Below are positions 10,399 through 18,790 of a stretch of 64,000 nucleotides of DNA, one piece after another. Position 1 is the stretch's first letter, and every line of letters starts with the position of its first letter. Both the position numbers and the translations under genes were made by a program. Source of the DNA: Treponema sp. (lineage in GTDB: Bacteria; Spirochaetota; Spirochaetia; Treponematales; Treponemataceae); contig JAEDED010000007.1 in NCBI GenBank assembly GCA_016293495.1, positions 1 through 64,000 on the forward strand, written 5' to 3'. The notes beneath the pieces were generated by a model. That model was not told the DNA's origin. It saw nothing but the letters and a program-made list of their open reading frames with translations, and did no database searches.

Positions 10399-11991
10399 AT
10401 GTCTTTACTTAAAATGATTACCGACCTTTTTGATTCTCTTTTCAGAAGTTCATCTCCTGAAGTTCAGAAAAAAATGAGGTTGAAAAAAATAGAAAATGAA
10501 CTTCGCAATCTTCCAAACGGCATTTACCGCAACGGATTAATACAGCCGAACTTTGCAGAAATTCTCCGCATTCTTTATATCAACACCCGTCCTATCGCAA
10601 AAATTCTCGAGCAAACAATTGCAGGACCAGACATCAAACGCAATACCCGTTTTGAATTTCAGCTTATTGTTTCAAGCTATGAACCTTCAAATCAGGATGC
10701 ATTAAAATCCCTTGAGTATGAACCACGCAAACACGAGGTTCTCGAAGCCGCTCAGGACGGAACACCAGTGCAGAAAGTTTTTGACAATCAGCGCCGCCGT
10801 CTTGAAAAATTAATGCATGAACTTAACTCAAAAGAATTTATTAAAATGGATTCTATTTTTTTAAAGCTCAAGCAGCTTACAGAATTGTGCCGTTTTAATT
10901 TTGTTACACCATTAAAAGCTTTTGATACAAAATTCAATCCTTCAGAACCAAGTGCGCATCCAAACTTTTCTGCCCTCGCACCTATTTCAATGGAAAACGT
11001 ATTCCTTGATCTCTATTACATCATTGCAGATTTTCAGATGACAATGCCGGTTGCAAATGCCGTTATAGCACTTGCCCAGATTATTGACATGGATTCAATG
11101 ACTTCTGAAACCCAGAAAAAAATTGTCGGCAACTTAAAAAAAATCGAAGGTGCCTGTCATAAAGTTCTTAACGGAGACATTTTGACTTCGCTCATCCGCA
11201 TTTCAAAACAGAATCCTGACTTTCAGCCGACCAAAGTTTCTTACAATGCTGATGCAAGACAGAGATTTTCAATTCATATTCAGGAACAGTTCAAAAACGA
11301 CGAAGGCCGTATTAAAAACGAACTACAAGACGAAACAATCAAGACCGAACTTGAAGCTCTCTTTGGCGTAAAATCACTTCTTCCTCTTACAGGCTACAAC
11401 GAAGAACTGAATGAACTCCTTCTCCAGAACTCTTCAGCTTCCTTCTCATGGATTACTCCGCTTAAGATTGTTAAATCCTTTGCGCATTTTTATTATACAG
11501 ACGCTGTAAAAACACTTTTGAATGACATTGTAATTGAAGGTTTCTTCAACAACCCTAATTACAAAAGCCAGTTCTCACAGACTGTATTCTCTGCAAATGA
11601 GGTTTCAGAAAAAATCGAAGCCTTTGAAAATTCCTTTGCACCAAACGGTCCGAACAACGAAGCCCTCATAAAAGGCTACATTCGTGATAGCCATAAAGAT
11701 TCAGACTTCTCAAAAAAACTTGTAAATCAGGTTAATGGAATAAACGCAGAAGCAAAGTCGCTCATCCAGCACCAGGTAACTGCATTATTCTCCCTTTACA
11801 ATGAAATCGTCGATCTTCTTCAGGATTCAAAAAAACCTTCATGCGAAATTGTTCAGAATCTTAAAGTCCTGATGATGTCAAGCCGCAACAGGGACAGTAC
11901 AGACTTCCTTGAAAATAATATCGAAAAATGGAAAGTATTTTTTGATATTATGAGAAACTATGCTATAATTACTACAGTGGAAAAAAAGTAG
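10399..11991 (+). CDS. Conserved spirochaete-type protein, DUF5312-like
   Basis: A 530-residue soluble protein with no signal peptide or membrane segments, and no enzymatic motif I can name. Overall composition and the N-terminal region (LRNLPNGIYRNG, then a block rich in Leu, Ile and Arg) resemble a family conserved in treponemes, from memory DUF5312; this assignment is tentative. It is predicted to be largely helical. The stop codon is immediately followed by the ATG of the GAF-GGDEF cyclase at 11992, so the two are almost certainly co-expressed. The start at 10399 has no nearby Shine-Dalgarno; a TAAAAT box ends 7 nt upstream (10387-10392), matching the leaderless pattern seen elsewhere in the window, though its -35 is weak. 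Confidence 0.75.
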   Translation: MSLLKMITDLFDSLFRSSSPEVQKKMRLKKIENELRNLPNGIYRNGLIQPNFAEILRILYINTRPIAKILEQTIAGPDIKRNTRFEFQLIVSSYEPSNQDALKSLEYEPRKHEVLEAAQDGTPVQKVFDNQRRRLEKLMHELNSKEFIKMDSIFLKLKQLTELCRFNFVTPLKAFDTKFNPSEPSAHPNFSALAPISMENVFLDLYYIIADFQMTMPVANAVIALAQIIDMDSMTSETQKKIVGNLKKIEGACHKVLNGDILTSLIRISKQNPDFQPTKVSYNADARQRFSIHIQEQFKNDEGRIKNELQDETIKTELEALFGVKSLLPLTGYNEELNELLLQNSSASFSWITPLKIVKSFAHFYYTDAVKTLLNDIVIEGFFNNPNYKSQFSQTVFSANEVSEKIEAFENSFAPNGPNNEALIKGYIRDSHKDSDFSKKLVNQVNGINAEAKSLIQHQVTALFSLYNEIVDLLQDSKKPSCEIVQNLKVLMMSSRNRDSTDFLENNIEKWKVFFDIMRNYAIITTVEKK

Positions 11992-13128
11992 ATGAGTGAT
12001 GATTTTAATTTAAATGAAAACAGTTTAGACCCTTCCCTTCTTGTATCAGATTCGATGCAGTCAGCTGTAGATATGTACGAAAAAAGAATCTACGATCTTC
12101 AGCAGTTGCTTGAGATTTCAAGATCTCTCTGTTCAACTCTTGAATACAGCACTCTTATTGAATCAATTCTTTACACATGTATGTGCCAGATGCACGTTAT
12201 GGGAGCAGGAATTTTCGTATTCGACGACATTGATTCAAACTCATACAATCTTGCTTCAAACCACACCGGTATGGATCACGATCCTACCATCGTATATTCA
12301 ATTCAGGCAACAAACCCTATCATCCAGACCCTCAGTTTGCGTAACGAAGCTGTTACACTTCAGGACCTTAAAACTGCTTTACCACAGGGCACTGACATTA
12401 AAGAAATTGAATCATTACACCCGACTTTGATAATACCTTTGTTCCATAAAAACCGCATGAACGGTATTCTCCTCATGGGAGAACGCCTCGATTTAGGCGA
12501 AGGAACTTCATACTCGGAATATGACAAGTCTCAGCTTCTTGCAATTGCATCCCTTGCCGCTGTAGCCATCAACAACGCATCTCTGCTTGAAAAATCAAGT
12601 ACTGATATGATGACTCACTTAAAGCTCAAATACTTCTTCTTCAACCTTCTTACAGACAAGCTTGACATGGCAATTTCTCAGAAGCAGCCTCTCGGCGTTC
12701 TTATGTTCGATATCGACTTCTTCAAGAAATTCAACGATACATGGGGACATGCCTGCGGTGACTACGTATTAAAGACAGTTGCAAAAATCATCAAGTCAAA
12801 CACACGCGAACATGACATCGCCAGCCGTTACGGTGGAGAAGAATTCACTGTAATGCTTCCAAATACTACAAAAGAAGATTCAATGCAGGTTGCAGAAAGA
12901 ATCAGAAAACAGATTGAAGCTTTCGACTTCAACTACGAAAACCAGCATATGAAAGTAACAATTTCAATCGGCTGTTCAGTTTATGATTCAGAAATCAACC
13001 ATGTTACTTCTGCAAAAGACCTTGTTGAACAGGCAGACAAAGCCCTTTACGTTTCTAAACGCAATGGTCGTAATCAGGTTACCTTTGCAGATGCAGAAAC
13101 AATCAATAACGTAGAAGTACCAGAATGA
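11992..13128 (+). CDS. Diguanylate cyclase with N-terminal GAF domain
   Basis: Makes cyclic di-GMP from two GTP. A short coiled segment at about residues 25-45 precedes a GAF sensor domain at about 45-200, followed by a GGDEF domain at about 205-370. The active-site loop is GGEEF at residues 281-285. An RxxD inhibitory site (REHD, 272-275) sits five residues before it, so product feedback inhibition is expected. There is no membrane segment, so the enzyme is cytosolic. It starts directly after the preceding stop codon and overlaps the rhomboid gene by 4 nt (ATGA), so the three are translationally coupled. The GAF ligand cannot be told from the sequence. Confidence 0.93.
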   Translation: MSDDFNLNENSLDPSLLVSDSMQSAVDMYEKRIYDLQQLLEISRSLCSTLEYSTLIESILYTCMCQMHVMGAGIFVFDDIDSNSYNLASNHTGMDHDPTIVYSIQATNPIIQTLSLRNEAVTLQDLKTALPQGTDIKEIESLHPTLIIPLFHKNRMNGILLMGERLDLGEGTSYSEYDKSQLLAIASLAAVAINNASLLEKSSTDMMTHLKLKYFFFNLLTDKLDMAISQKQPLGVLMFDIDFFKKFNDTWGHACGDYVLKTVAKIIKSNTREHDIASRYGGEEFTVMLPNTTKEDSMQVAERIRKQIEAFDFNYENQHMKVTISIGCSVYDSEINHVTSAKDLVEQADKALYVSKRNGRNQVTFADAETINNVEVPE

Positions 13129-13763
13129 AAAATCCCTTAAGACAACCTTTCCGCTATACATATTTTAACGCAACACTTATTCTTGTTGCCATAAATGTGC
13201 TTGTTTATCTTGCAACACGCGCAGATCCATATCTGTATTCATATCTCTCAATGAATCCGATAAATACTGTTTACCATCATATGTGGTGGCAGCCTTTATC
13301 AGCTATGTTCATTCACGGAAGCTTCGAACACCTGTTCTTTAACATGCTCGGTCTTCTTCTTTTCGGACTCAACCTTGAAAAATCTATGGGTTCCAAGGAA
13401 TTTCTGCTTTTCTACATGCTCTGCGGTCTTCTTGCAAACCTTTTCTCCCTCGGAATCTATGCATTAACCGGAACCTGGTTTGTATTCCTTATGGGAGCAA
13501 GCGGTGCGGTTTACTCAATTCTTTTTGCTTTTGCTGTAATTTTTCCTACTGTTCGTGTTTTTATATTTGGAATTATTCCAGTGCCAGGTCCGGTAATGGT
13601 TCTTATTTATGCAGTTGTAGAATTAGGAAGCCAGATGCTTGGGCTTAACGGAGGCGTTGCTCACATGACTCACCTCTTCGGCTTTGCTGCTGCCTGGGCT
13701 TATTTTTTAATACGAATAGGAGTTAACCCCATTAAAGTATGGAAAAACGTATTCCGACACTGA
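13125..13763 (+). CDS. Rhomboid-family intramembrane serine protease
   Basis: A 212-residue polytopic membrane protein of the compact bacterial rhomboid type, with about six transmembrane helices. The catalytic serine is in GASGAVYS (S126) and the histidine in GGVAHMTHLFG (H180). The HGSFEHLFFNM segment matches the conserved HxxxxHxxxN region of the family. It should cleave transmembrane helices of partner proteins within the membrane. Its substrate is unknown; the overlapping secreted protein gene downstream is one candidate by position only. It overlaps the cyclase by 4 nt upstream and the next gene by 25 nt. Confidence 0.92.
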   Translation: MKNPLRQPFRYTYFNATLILVAINVLVYLATRADPYLYSYLSMNPINTVYHHMWWQPLSAMFIHGSFEHLFFNMLGLLLFGLNLEKSMGSKEFLLFYMLCGLLANLFSLGIYALTGTWFVFLMGASGAVYSILFAFAVIFPTVRVFIFGIIPVPGPVMVLIYAVVELGSQMLGLNGGVAHMTHLFGFAAAWAYFLIRIGVNPIKVWKNVFRH

Positions 13764-14407
13764 TTTTTACAGCCTTTCTCTTTCTTGCTGGCCTGAATGC
13801 CCAGAATTACAACGAAAAGAAAATCCGGCTGTATTTATGGGCACTTGCTGATTCCTATCCGGAATACACTGAAGAAGTTCCTTACCAGCAGGCTAAGGAT
13901 CACATTGCAAGCCTTTCAGAATTCCTTTTAAACGGAATGACTTACGGCTGGGATTTTGTTTACACACCAAGCGACAAAGCTCGCGGTGTACAGGAATATT
14001 TCGAGTGCAAACCGCGCCATTCCTTTGAAAATGACCGCAAAAACATCGAATTTGATTCCGTTCATGTCAGAGAAGACAAAATATTCTGCTGGGTAAACTT
14101 TGTGCGTACAAAGCAGATGGAATTATACTATAAACAGATGTCCAATATTAAAAATCCCCGCGTCATCGGCCAGGGAAAGGATAGAGTTTCAAGAGGCTTT
14201 CTGGGAGTCCAGGAAGCTGCATTGAATGCCGTAAAAGACGGCGTAAGGGAATATTATAGAAAGATAATAAAAAACAAACCCAAGGAAATTTCAGGAACAA
14301 TTCTGATAAGAAAAGTTCCTGCAGTTTATATAGATTCTGGTCATTATGTCGTTGAACTTGATTTTTTCTTACAAACAAGTAAAATAAAAGAATATAGTCA
14401 ATTTTAA
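13739..14407 (+). CDS. Exported protein of unknown function
   Basis: A 222-residue protein with a clear signal peptide (LIFTAFLFLAGLNAQ, cleavage after NAQ). It is otherwise charged and soluble, so probably periplasmic. I do not recognise a family. Its ATG lies inside the end of the rhomboid gene (25-nt overlap, another frame), with AGGAG about 16 nt upstream, longer than usual spacing. Its stop overlaps an out-of-use ATG at 14407. Its position behind a rhomboid protease and a cyclase suggests an envelope role, by inference only. Confidence 0.75.
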   Translation: MEKRIPTLIFTAFLFLAGLNAQNYNEKKIRLYLWALADSYPEYTEEVPYQQAKDHIASLSEFLLNGMTYGWDFVYTPSDKARGVQEYFECKPRHSFENDRKNIEFDSVHVREDKIFCWVNFVRTKQMELYYKQMSNIKNPRVIGQGKDRVSRGFLGVQEAALNAVKDGVREYYRKIIKNKPKEISGTILIRKVPAVYIDSGHYVVELDFFLQTSKIKEYSQF

Positions 14408-14445
14408 TGTCATATAACTTTCTACATCATTATTGGAGGAAATTT

Positions 14446-14868
14446 ATGAAAAAAATTTTTGCAATTTTAGCATGTCTCGCTGCTTTTTCATGCTTTTATG
14501 CACAGGAAGCATCTACAGAAGAATTGGTAAACCCAAAGAACCCAATGGATCGTACTGTTCAGGTTATCGTACCTGAAAACCAGCACATTCCTACAAACCT
14601 TCAGACAGGAAAACCAAAACCAGCTTCTGTTAAAATCGAATACATTGAAAACTACGACGAAGTTCATATTTACTATACTTGTCTCGACGTAGCTTTCTCT
14701 ACAGAAGATGCTACAGAAACAACTCGTGCAGTTCTCGAAGACTTCAGAATTGAACACGACTATGTTAAATATTCATACATCAAAAGAGACAAGACAAGAC
14801 ACTATAAAGATGACCGCGGACTTAAGATGGGCGAAATGCTCTGTATCGTTAAGTTCTCTCGTCACTAA
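14446..14868 (+). CDS. Small exported protein or lipoprotein of unknown function
   Basis: About 140 residues. ATG 14446 is chosen because GGAGG lies about 8 nt upstream and the product then opens with a good signal sequence (MKKIFAILACLAAFSCFYAQ). An in-frame ATG at 14407 would put 13 unlikely residues in front of it. AFSC could be a relaxed spirochaete lipobox, or YAQ a signal peptidase I site. The mature part has no recognised domain. It may share a transcript with the preceding gene and with pheS, 18 nt downstream. Confidence 0.7.
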   Translation: MKKIFAILACLAAFSCFYAQEASTEELVNPKNPMDRTVQVIVPENQHIPTNLQTGKPKPASVKIEYIENYDEVHIYYTCLDVAFSTEDATETTRAVLEDFRIEHDYVKYSYIKRDKTRHYKDDRGLKMGEMLCIVKFSRH

Positions 14869-14886
14869 TTTGGAGCTAAATTAAAA

Positions 14887-16440
14887 ATGGATATCTCAGG
14901 AACAATTAAAAACCTTCATCCACTTGAAATCAAAGTACTTTTAAAATATACACAGAAGGATGAATTAACTTCAGCACGCTTGCAGAAGGAATTAGACTAC
15001 AAGGAAGGTCATGCAAACCAGGCTTTCTCTTGGCTCGGTGGAAAGGAACTTGTAAAAGAAGTAAGCCGTACACCACATACATTCTTTGAAATCACAGATC
15101 TCGGTCGTGAACTTTCAGAAAAAGGAACTGTAGAAGAAAGAGCTGTAGCATTCCTTAAAGACAATGGTGCTAAGACATTGCCTGAGATTGCAGCAGGTCT
15201 CGGTCTTGAACAGAAAGACATTGGTAGTGCATTCGGTCAGCTTTCTAAAGAAGGCATTCTCGCGATGAACGCTGAAAAGAAAGCTGAATACACTGGCAAA
15301 GAATTACCTGCTCGTATTACTTTAACTTCAAAAGTTCTTAAAGACGCAATTGCTGCCGACGGAACATTAAATCAGGACACTCTTTCAAAAGAAGAACTTG
15401 ATGTAATCAATTCCCTTGCAAAAAAACGCGGTGCATCAGATGCTCCTTTCAGAACATTCACCCGTGAAACTGTAGTTTACCAGCTCTGCGGCGAAAGCGA
15501 TGCCGTAACTGCAGAACTTAAAAAGTCTGGTGTTACAGGAAACGAAATCGGTGAAATCACATCAAAAATGCTCGAATCAGGCGAATGGAAAAAAGGCACA
15601 TTCCGTGGCTACAACATTTCCATTCCACCTGCAAGAAATATTCCGGGCCGCACAAACCCTTACGTATCATTCCTTGAATCAGTTAAAGACAAACTCTGTT
15701 CTTTAGGTTTCCAGGAATTCGACGGACCACTCGTAGAAACAGAATTCTGGAACGGTGACGCTTTGTTCATGCCACAGTTCCACGCAGCTCGTGACATTCA
15801 CGACGCATACAGAATCAAGAATCCTACACACGCTAAAGCTATCGAAGAACCATATTTGTCAAACGTAGCTAAAGTACACGAAAACGGTGGCAACACAGGA
15901 AGTCGCGGCTGGGACTACCAGTTCGACAGAGACTTTACACGCCGTCTTCTTTTGAGAAGCCAGGGAACAGTTCTTTCTGCACACCAACTTCACAAAGCAG
16001 AAATTCCAGGAAAATACTTTGGTATTGCACGCTGTTTCCGCTACGACAAAGTTGACGCAACTCATTTGTCAGACTTCTATCAGACAGAAGGTATCGTACT
16101 TGGAAACGATGTAAACCTTAAGACACTTTTAGGCTTCCTTGAGATGTTCGCAAAAGAAATCGCAGGCGCTGAAGAAGTTAAATATGTTCCAGGTTACTTC
16201 CCATTTACAGAACCTTCTATCGAAGTTCATATCAAACATCCAAAGCTGGGTTGGTTCGAACTTGGCGGTTCTGGAATCTTCCGTCCGGAAGTAACAAAAG
16301 CAATGGGAGTTGACTGTCCTGTTCTTGCATGGGGTATCGGTATTGACCGTATGGCTCTCATGGCTCTCGGATTGAATGACTTGAGAGAGTTGTTCTGTGA
16401 AGACATTGAACGAGTTCGTTTACGTAAAGCTAAGTTCTAG
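14887..16440 (+). CDS. pheS: Phenylalanine--tRNA ligase alpha subunit, archaeal/eukaryotic type
   Basis: Charges tRNA-Phe with phenylalanine, as the catalytic chain of a heterotetramer with PheT. The 517-residue length and the N-terminal winged-helix repeats (about residues 1-200) are typical of the archaeal/cytosolic eukaryotic form; bacterial PheS is about 330-350 residues with a coiled-coil N-terminus. The class II core follows: motif 2 near FGIARCFRYDKVDATHLSDFYQ and motif 3 near GIGIDRMALMALG. Spirochaetes are known to carry this form. No pheT lies in the window, so the partner is elsewhere. GGAG is found about 12 nt before the ATG, and a strong terminator follows. Confidence 0.95.
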   Translation: MDISGTIKNLHPLEIKVLLKYTQKDELTSARLQKELDYKEGHANQAFSWLGGKELVKEVSRTPHTFFEITDLGRELSEKGTVEERAVAFLKDNGAKTLPEIAAGLGLEQKDIGSAFGQLSKEGILAMNAEKKAEYTGKELPARITLTSKVLKDAIAADGTLNQDTLSKEELDVINSLAKKRGASDAPFRTFTRETVVYQLCGESDAVTAELKKSGVTGNEIGEITSKMLESGEWKKGTFRGYNISIPPARNIPGRTNPYVSFLESVKDKLCSLGFQEFDGPLVETEFWNGDALFMPQFHAARDIHDAYRIKNPTHAKAIEEPYLSNVAKVHENGGNTGSRGWDYQFDRDFTRRLLLRSQGTVLSAHQLHKAEIPGKYFGIARCFRYDKVDATHLSDFYQTEGIVLGNDVNLKTLLGFLEMFAKEIAGAEEVKYVPGYFPFTEPSIEVHIKHPKLGWFELGGSGIFRPEVTKAMGVDCPVLAWGIGIDRMALMALGLNDLRELFCEDIERVRLRKAKF

Positions 16441-16453
16441 ACTATTTGAATAG

Positions 16454-16481
16454 AAAAGACCACTTCGGTGGTCTTTTTTTT
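16454..16481 (+). terminator. Intrinsic terminator after pheS
   Basis: AAAGACCAC (16455-16463) pairs with GTGGTCTTT (16468-16476) around a TTCG tetraloop, followed by a run of eight T. This ends the pheS transcript. Confidence 0.95.
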
Positions 16482-16505
16482 AACCTGATTATACAAAGGA
16501 AAAAC

Positions 16506-17207
16506 ATGAAAAAGTACATTTCAATTATTGCAGTTCTTTTTACTGCATCCATATTTTTTTCACAGAACTACAAAAGAGATCTTGAAGTTAAGAAATCAAG
16601 ACTTCATGGAGATGATGTGGTATACATTCAGAATAAACTTATTGAAATGGGTTTTACGGAAATTGGAGAAGTTGACGGCTACTATGGTCCAATGACTTCT
16701 GGTGCTGTAAAGGATTTTCAAGCATTGATTGATTTTGACTCTACAGGTATTGTTACAAAAATGGAATATGAGTTTTTCAGTTCTGACTATTCAAAGCTTA
16801 TAATGTCAGCAATCCGTAACTGGAATGACAATAAAGATGTAAAAAAGATTTCGTCAAAAAAATCCTACAAAATGACTAACTCACCTTCCGGAAACTTTGC
16901 CGTTTATTGCAAAAACGATAAAACCGCTTTCTGCAGATTCTCAATCGACAGAGATTACTTTTCCAGCGAGCATAATATTTTTAAATTAGATGACAATACT
17001 TTCTTTGTTGTTTACAAGGAATCCTATGCAGATGCCCCAGAAGGAATAAATCCCTGGGAAAATGTAAGATATGAAACAATTGAAGAAACTTCAACCTACT
17101 TTTTCATCAACGGAACTTTGTATTCCATAAAAAAAGGAAATCTTGATATTGATAATGATGAGAACCTGCAGGAACTTGTAAAGTTTGCGACAAGTTGCTT
17201 TGAGTAA
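16506..17207 (+). CDS. Exported peptidoglycan-binding-domain protein
   Basis: About 233 residues. ATG 16506 follows AAAGGA and gives a signal peptide (MKKYISIIAVLFTASIFFSQ). Residues about 30-85 match the PG_binding_1 repeat: DVVYIQNKLIEMGF, then GEVDGYYGPMTSGAVKDFQ, as in cell-wall hydrolases and transpeptidases. No catalytic domain follows; the remaining 150 residues are unrecognised. It probably sits in the periplasm bound to the wall. It is transcribed separately, downstream of the pheS terminator, and converges with the methyltransferase gene at 17252. Confidence 0.85.
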   Translation: MKKYISIIAVLFTASIFFSQNYKRDLEVKKSRLHGDDVVYIQNKLIEMGFTEIGEVDGYYGPMTSGAVKDFQALIDFDSTGIVTKMEYEFFSSDYSKLIMSAIRNWNDNKDVKKISSKKSYKMTNSPSGNFAVYCKNDKTAFCRFSIDRDYFSSEHNIFKLDDNTFFVVYKESYADAPEGINPWENVRYETIEETSTYFFINGTLYSIKKGNLDIDNDENLQELVKFATSCFE

Positions 17208-17251
17208 TTAATTACAAATTGTAAAAAGCTTTCTTTATAAAAATTATAAGC

Positions 17252-18253
17252 TTATCTTTCACAATGAATCCATGTAAGTTCATGCTTATTGTAATTCAAG
17301 TGAACAACACGGCTGTCTGGAATTGCAGCAAACTGTTTGACAACTTCGTAGTCAATTTCACCCTGCATCTTTATCGTACAAATCATATTTTTTGTAAGAC
17401 CGGAATCAAGCCAGACTTTAATCCATTCCAAAAGTCTTTCCGGATAGCAGATAACATCACTGAATACCCAGTCGCATTTACCGATATCTTCTGGTTTTAA
17501 CGTAAAGGCATCGTGTGCCTGGAATGTTACTAAAGGATCAGCCATAAGGCTTGGAGCAAGCTCAGCTCTGTCTACAGCGTATACTTTTGAACCAAGATTC
17601 ACCAAAACCCATGTCCAGCCTCCTGGACACGCCCCTGCTTCAAAACAGCGGCTTTCAGGGCCAGGAAGTTCTGCACCAAAAAGAAGGCGGGCCATTGTCA
17701 GGCTTTCCTGGATTTTAAGGTAAGCGCGGCTTGGCGGGTTTTCGTGATCTTCAACAAACTCGATACGGCCCGCCGGGATGAACGAAGAAGTCACAGCCGA
17801 GGCTAAAATTGTCTTGTCATCGATAAGTGTATAAACTCCGATAGGGCTCTGCGGGATTTCTACCGGGAATTTTCTTGGCTTTAAGTTAATGTAAGGAAGC
17901 TTATCCTGAATTAGCGAGGCACGTCTGAAGCTCTGGTACTGATATGGAGCCCAGTTACGCTGAATTCCTTTGAGAGCGCCGGCTGCTTCGCCGATTGAGT
18001 CAAAGTGAAGAATAAAAGGCTTAAGAAGAGTTGTTCTTGCCCAGTAAGGAAGTTCCTGTGGGGCAATTTTTTCAGGATCTGGGGAACTGAAAATTCCTTC
18101 AATATCTTCAAGACAGACAATGTCGCCGTAACAGTTAAAACGGGCGTTGTCTCCAAGACCAAATCTCTGCTTTAATTCTGCTTTTAAAAAGGCAAGTGTT
18201 TCAGGGTATGCAAGAAAAGCAACGCCCTTAAGATTCTCTATATGAACTGGCAT
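17252..18253 (-). CDS. FtsJ-type RNA 2'-O-methyltransferase, RlmM-like
   Basis: A 333-residue SAM-dependent methyltransferase. The C-terminal half carries the SAM motif (CFEAGACPGGWTWVLVNLG). It also has a K-D-K-E tetrad like that of FtsJ/RrmJ: K in RAYLKIQES, D in VFSDVICYP, K in TIKMQGE and E in NKHELTWIH. The N-terminal half resembles the ferredoxin/THUMP-like part of RlmM, which methylates a cytidine in 23S rRNA; the exact target is inferred. Its start overlaps the end of the PilZ gene by 16 nt, so the two are co-transcribed. This pairing has no obvious functional logic. Confidence 0.85.
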   Translation of the reverse strand: MPVHIENLKGVAFLAYPETLAFLKAELKQRFGLGDNARFNCYGDIVCLEDIEGIFSSPDPEKIAPQELPYWARTTLLKPFILHFDSIGEAAGALKGIQRNWAPYQYQSFRRASLIQDKLPYINLKPRKFPVEIPQSPIGVYTLIDDKTILASAVTSSFIPAGRIEFVEDHENPPSRAYLKIQESLTMARLLFGAELPGPESRCFEAGACPGGWTWVLVNLGSKVYAVDRAELAPSLMADPLVTFQAHDAFTLKPEDIGKCDWVFSDVICYPERLLEWIKVWLDSGLTKNMICTIKMQGEIDYEVVKQFAAIPDSRVVHLNYNKHELTWIHCER

Positions 18254-18624
18254 TCGTTTTCCACAATCTGGCTTTCTACTCCGCCAGCATCCTGAGAATC
18301 AATATGAAGTATTGTGATATAACGCAGCAATGTATCTGTATCTGGGGAATGAAGGAATTTAAATCCGATATCAGTTGAACCGTTGTCTTCAGATGCCCAG
18401 ACAGGCTGACAAATCATTGTAAGAGTTTCTGGTAAATCTCTGTCTGTAAACTTTATCTTAACTGTATATTCGTTCTCAAGAGCAACAACTACAGGATTTG
18501 AATAGTGAATCTTACATCCGAGAGTGCTTATATCAAGCAACGTACCAGGAAATGCAGATAATTCTTCTGATTCAACTCTCCCGAGAATCTCATATCTGAC
18601 AGCTTTTCGTGATTTTGCGCACAT
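18238..18624 (-). CDS. PilZ-domain cyclic-di-GMP receptor
   Basis: A 128-residue single-domain protein. It has both halves of the PilZ ligand motif: RKAVR near the N-terminus (RxxxR) and DISTLG (D/NxSxxG) about 20 residues later. It should bind cyclic di-GMP and pass the signal to a partner, as known for the family. With the EAL protein at 107-2371 and the cyclase at 11992-13128, it completes a make, break and bind set in one window. It is the first gene of a two-gene unit with the overlapping RNA methyltransferase. Confidence 0.9.
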   Translation of the reverse strand: MCAKSRKAVRYEILGRVESEELSAFPGTLLDISTLGCKIHYSNPVVVALENEYTVKIKFTDRDLPETLTMICQPVWASEDNGSTDIGFKFLHSPDTDTLLRYITILHIDSQDAGGVESQIVENECQFI

Positions 18625-18685
18625 ATTGTAATTATGAAGGATTTACTCCTTTTATTCAACCATACAAGGTCTTTTAAATACCTGC

Positions 18686-18725
18686 AAAAAAAAGTCCTGC
18701 GTAGCTGCTACGCAGGGCTTTTTTT
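18686..18725 (-). terminator. Intrinsic terminator downstream of fabV
   Basis: CCTGCGTAG (18696-18704) pairs with CTACGCAGG (18708-18716), extended by a further G-C and A-T pair. A-runs on one side and T-runs on the other let it act in both directions. On the minus strand it ends the fabF-fabV transcript. Confidence 0.9.
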
Positions 18726-18790
18726 ACACTCTTTACAAGATCATGTCCTATAAATTATATAAAAACTTATCTTTTTCTAAAATCAAGGAA

